Below are positions 16,663 through 19,072 of a DNA stretch of 19,072 nucleotides, in pieces (the stretch's first letter is position 1; each line of letters opens with the position of its first letter). A program made the position numbers and the translations under genes. The DNA comes from Spirogloea muscicola (taxonomy: Eukaryota > Streptophyta > Zygnematophyceae > Spirogloeales > Spirogloeaceae), in assembly GCA_009602725.1 (NCBI GenBank), contig WELB01000120.1:245883-264954 (forward strand), read 5' to 3'. The notes beneath the pieces are model-generated. The model had not been told where the DNA came from. It made no database searches and worked only from the letters and a program-made list of their open reading frames with translations.

Positions 16663-18974
16663 TTATAATGCATCTGCTGCCTTCCCCCTCTTTGTTGACT
16701 GTTTTTTGATGTGAAGGCCATTGCTCCATCCACCATTTGCAGGTCTAGCAGAGAATTCGTTGGCGTTCATCTGCTCCAAGGGTGCACCTTCACCGAAAGT
16801 CTCTCTGACATCCACTTGCACGTCTTCAGATGTTACTGCACCAAACTGCCAACCTGCAAAGGGCCCTTCATCTGGTCGTGCTGCAGACTTGGGCACTGGA
16901 AAGAGCGTCGAGGGGGTGCTGCTGTAGAAGTTAAGAGGGACTTTCTTCAGTCGCTTCTTCACCTAGCATACAGAAGCCGAAGGCAAAATCGCACCGTTCG
17001 ACCAAGTCAAAAGACTGACCACGAAGCTGCAACAACACTGTCATACATGCATTCTGCTTACATACTACCTGTGCACTTCAATCTTGCTCAGGAAGAAGGC
17101 AACATCCTATAGCTGAACATTATGCTTAATTTATTGGACTACAGCAGCCAAAAGAACGCATTGCTTCAGCGCAGAAAGGCCATGCTGCTTGCATAATCGT
17201 TTTTACAACTACTGCCCAATTAGTCGTGCCGAGAGGAGCTCACGTGCTCTGTGATCATGGAAGCATATGATCCAGCCGCAAAATCCGAGACGGCAACCTC
17301 AGCAGTTCTTGAACGCTGTGTGAGGTCCGTCTCAAGACACTCCATGAACCTGGGCAAACGCCAAATGGCAAGCCCGCATCAGCAAGGGCGCACAGAGCGT
17401 GACAAAAACTTGAAACGACAAGCAGCTTCTACATTCCGGAGCAGCGAGCAAGGCCAGTCCTAATGATGTGTCCTTCTGCTGTGAAGCAGACATCGGGAAA
17501 GTTGGTCTAGCATCCCCAAGGTCAAGCACGCGCAAACACGCAGATGGGCTTGAGATTTGGAGTGGGCTTTCTGAGTAGTACCTGGCCACTGACGGGCAGT
17601 AATGCTGTCGCAATGTCTCCATCTCCCACAGCGAGCTACCTGCATTGCGTACAGCAGCCATTAACATCTGGGGCATTGTACCTGCCCTGACCTGCTCAGT
17701 CCCAAGTGATGCACGCACTACCCAAAATCAGCACTTGAGCCCTGACACTAAGCTGTCACCACCACCATTGACCATTGCACCCCGAATAACCACTCTGGAC
17801 TGCGTGCCCCTCATCTCCTGCCCACAGAGCCTCGCCTATTGACTTGCTCCTTGATGTCTCAAGCGCATGGGCTGACATGGGCGAGATGGTGAAGCAGTTG
17901 CGCTTACTCTGTGCATCACATCTGGCAGGATCCGCCTCAGTCATCCGGAAAGGGTCAACGCCCGGCCGCTGAGCCTCTGCACTGGCAGCCTCGGAGGCTT
18001 GTCGTAGCGGCGGCAAAGCCTCCTGCCATGCTTGTTGCAACTTTTAGAATCCATGAAGTCCAGCATGAAGTCACAAACCAATATGCAGCAAATTTGCAAG
18101 ATTCAGAGATCAAAAGGCAATGGTCACTGTCTGGCAAGCATCTTGAGAATGTCGGCTGGGTGACTGTACAGGTCGGTGCACGAGGGTGTTGATGGCCGGG
18201 TGCCGCCGCAGCAGGTTGTGGACGAGCGCGATGACGACGAGCGCGCCCTGCGGCGGGGCGTGCAGGGCCAGTCGTGCAAGCTTCTTGGCAAAGGCGGCGG
18301 CGAGGTACGCCGGCAGGTGCGTGGACTTCAGCGAAGCGTCCACGAGCTGGTTGCGGCCGCAGCACCAAGCGAACGAGCGCAAGTCAGCCCACTCTGACAC
18401 TGCACTAAATGGAAGCTGCATTGAGGATGACAGACTGGCTTTCAGCAGACTTTCTTGTCTCCTTACTACGTAAGAGGTCAGGCTAAAAAAAAAACTGAGC
18501 AAGGAGACTGCGACCCAGTGTAAGCTCTTCTTGGAAGGCCAAGTAGCAGTGCGCACAACATTCATGGTTAAAGGCACATCTGACACTCAATACCAATAGC
18601 ATGAAGACAATATGCATGAATTACTGAGAATGGCATTAAGTATGCGTTATGTATTTCCACTGTTCTACGCAGCTATTGGCAAATGGGTATATGTGCCAAT
18701 GCTATTTAGAATGCTATAAACAGTATCAGGAGCCCTGTGCGTAAGTCAGAGAACATCCAGCAACGTGCCTGCAGTTGGCCTGGCAGAGGCAGGGCAGACC
18801 TCAAAGAAGCGGGCGCGGTGCCTGACCAAGAAGATGGCGTGGTCTAGCAGCGCATACAGCTTGGTGTAGTATCCAGGGTACTCAAGGCCATGCTGGGTAA
18901 TGAGGAGGAAGAGGCTTGCCAGCGCCATGACCGAGGTTGCGCCCCCTCGGTCGTATGAGTCCGTCAGGAAGTCG
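16663..18974 (-). CDS. NOC4: Nucleolar complex protein 4 (NOC4), C-terminal half; 5' end beyond window
   Basis: Minus-strand exons: 18800-18974, 18170-18346, 17908-18022, 17582-17639, 17244-17349 and 16663-16962; the gene continues past the right edge. The translation contains DFLTDSYDRGGATSVMALAS, QHGLEYPGYYTKLYALLD, HRARFFE, THLPAYLAAAFAKKLARLAL, VVIALVHNLLRRHPAINTL, SLWEMETLRQHYCPSVAR, FMECLETDLTQRS, EVAVSDFAAGSYASM and KKRLKKVPLNFY, ending PFAGWQFGA plus a tail. These are the hallmarks of the CBF/MAK21 domain of NOC4, which with NOP14 supports nucleolar maturation and export of 40S subunits. All introns are GT-AG and the phases agree. The second acceptor (18023-18024) is the least certain. 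Confidence 0.88.
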
Positions 18975-19072
18975 CTGCAGGAGCAAGCAATGAGCATGAG
19001 AGAGGATAAGATAGTGCAATCTTAGCTCTAAGGAGGAGGAAGGCAGGGCCATGCAGCCAAACTGGGGGGGGG
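18975..19072 (-). other. NOC4 intron running off the window
   Basis: A pyrimidine-rich stretch and CTGCAG acceptor precede the first visible NOC4 exon. The window ends in a run of nine or so G residues, possibly a contig edge. Confidence 0.5.

Overview
This looks like nuclear DNA of a green-lineage organism, most likely a chlorophyte alga. Supporting points: intron-dense genes with short introns (about 90-450 bp); closest family resemblance to plant-type proteins (GEM-like GRAM protein, plant BRO1-like protein, plant-type cathepsin B, NOC4); a decayed fragment that reads like plastid ccsA; and LINE fragments of the kind common in algal genomes. I cannot name the species. All identifications come from recognising motifs in conceptual translations; no database search was run.

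Layout. 1-4100 is a gene-free repeat field. It holds 5'-truncated, decayed tails of a non-LTR retroelement ending in what looks like a restriction-like endonuclease domain. It also holds about 16 copies (both strands) of a roughly 45-nt palindromic motif and three almost identical copies of a 160-220 bp block, one inverted. 4525-6892 (+) is a five-exon GEM-like/GRAM gene whose first intron carries two organelle-style tRNA relics. 7440-7800 is an AT-rich ccsA relic. 7860-8580 is unassigned. 8590-10916 is a nest of LINE fragments, two of them head to head. An N at 10916 and a 300-bp polypurine tract follow. 11223-13076 (-) is a BRO1-like gene that loses its 3' end at the tract. 13366-16182 (+) is a complete ten-exon cathepsin B gene, divergent from the BRO1-like gene. 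16663-18974 (-) is the 3' half of NOC4, convergent with cathepsin B and running off the right edge.

Two observations stand out. First, cathepsin B can be read through only with a 5-nt microexon (14330-14334) that encodes the catalytic oxyanion-hole glutamine. Second, removing exactly 47 nt at 466-512 (a palindromic mini-element plus one copy of an 8-bp duplication) restores one reading frame across about 650 bp of the retroelement. The product then aligns without gaps, across the insertion, with the uninterrupted paralogue near 9740. This suggests the palindromic motif is, or was, a mobile double-hairpin element.

The genes show no sign of acting together: vacuolar/lysosomal proteolysis (cathepsin B), endosomal sorting (BRO1-like), small-subunit ribosome assembly (NOC4) and a membrane-associated regulatory protein (GEM-like).
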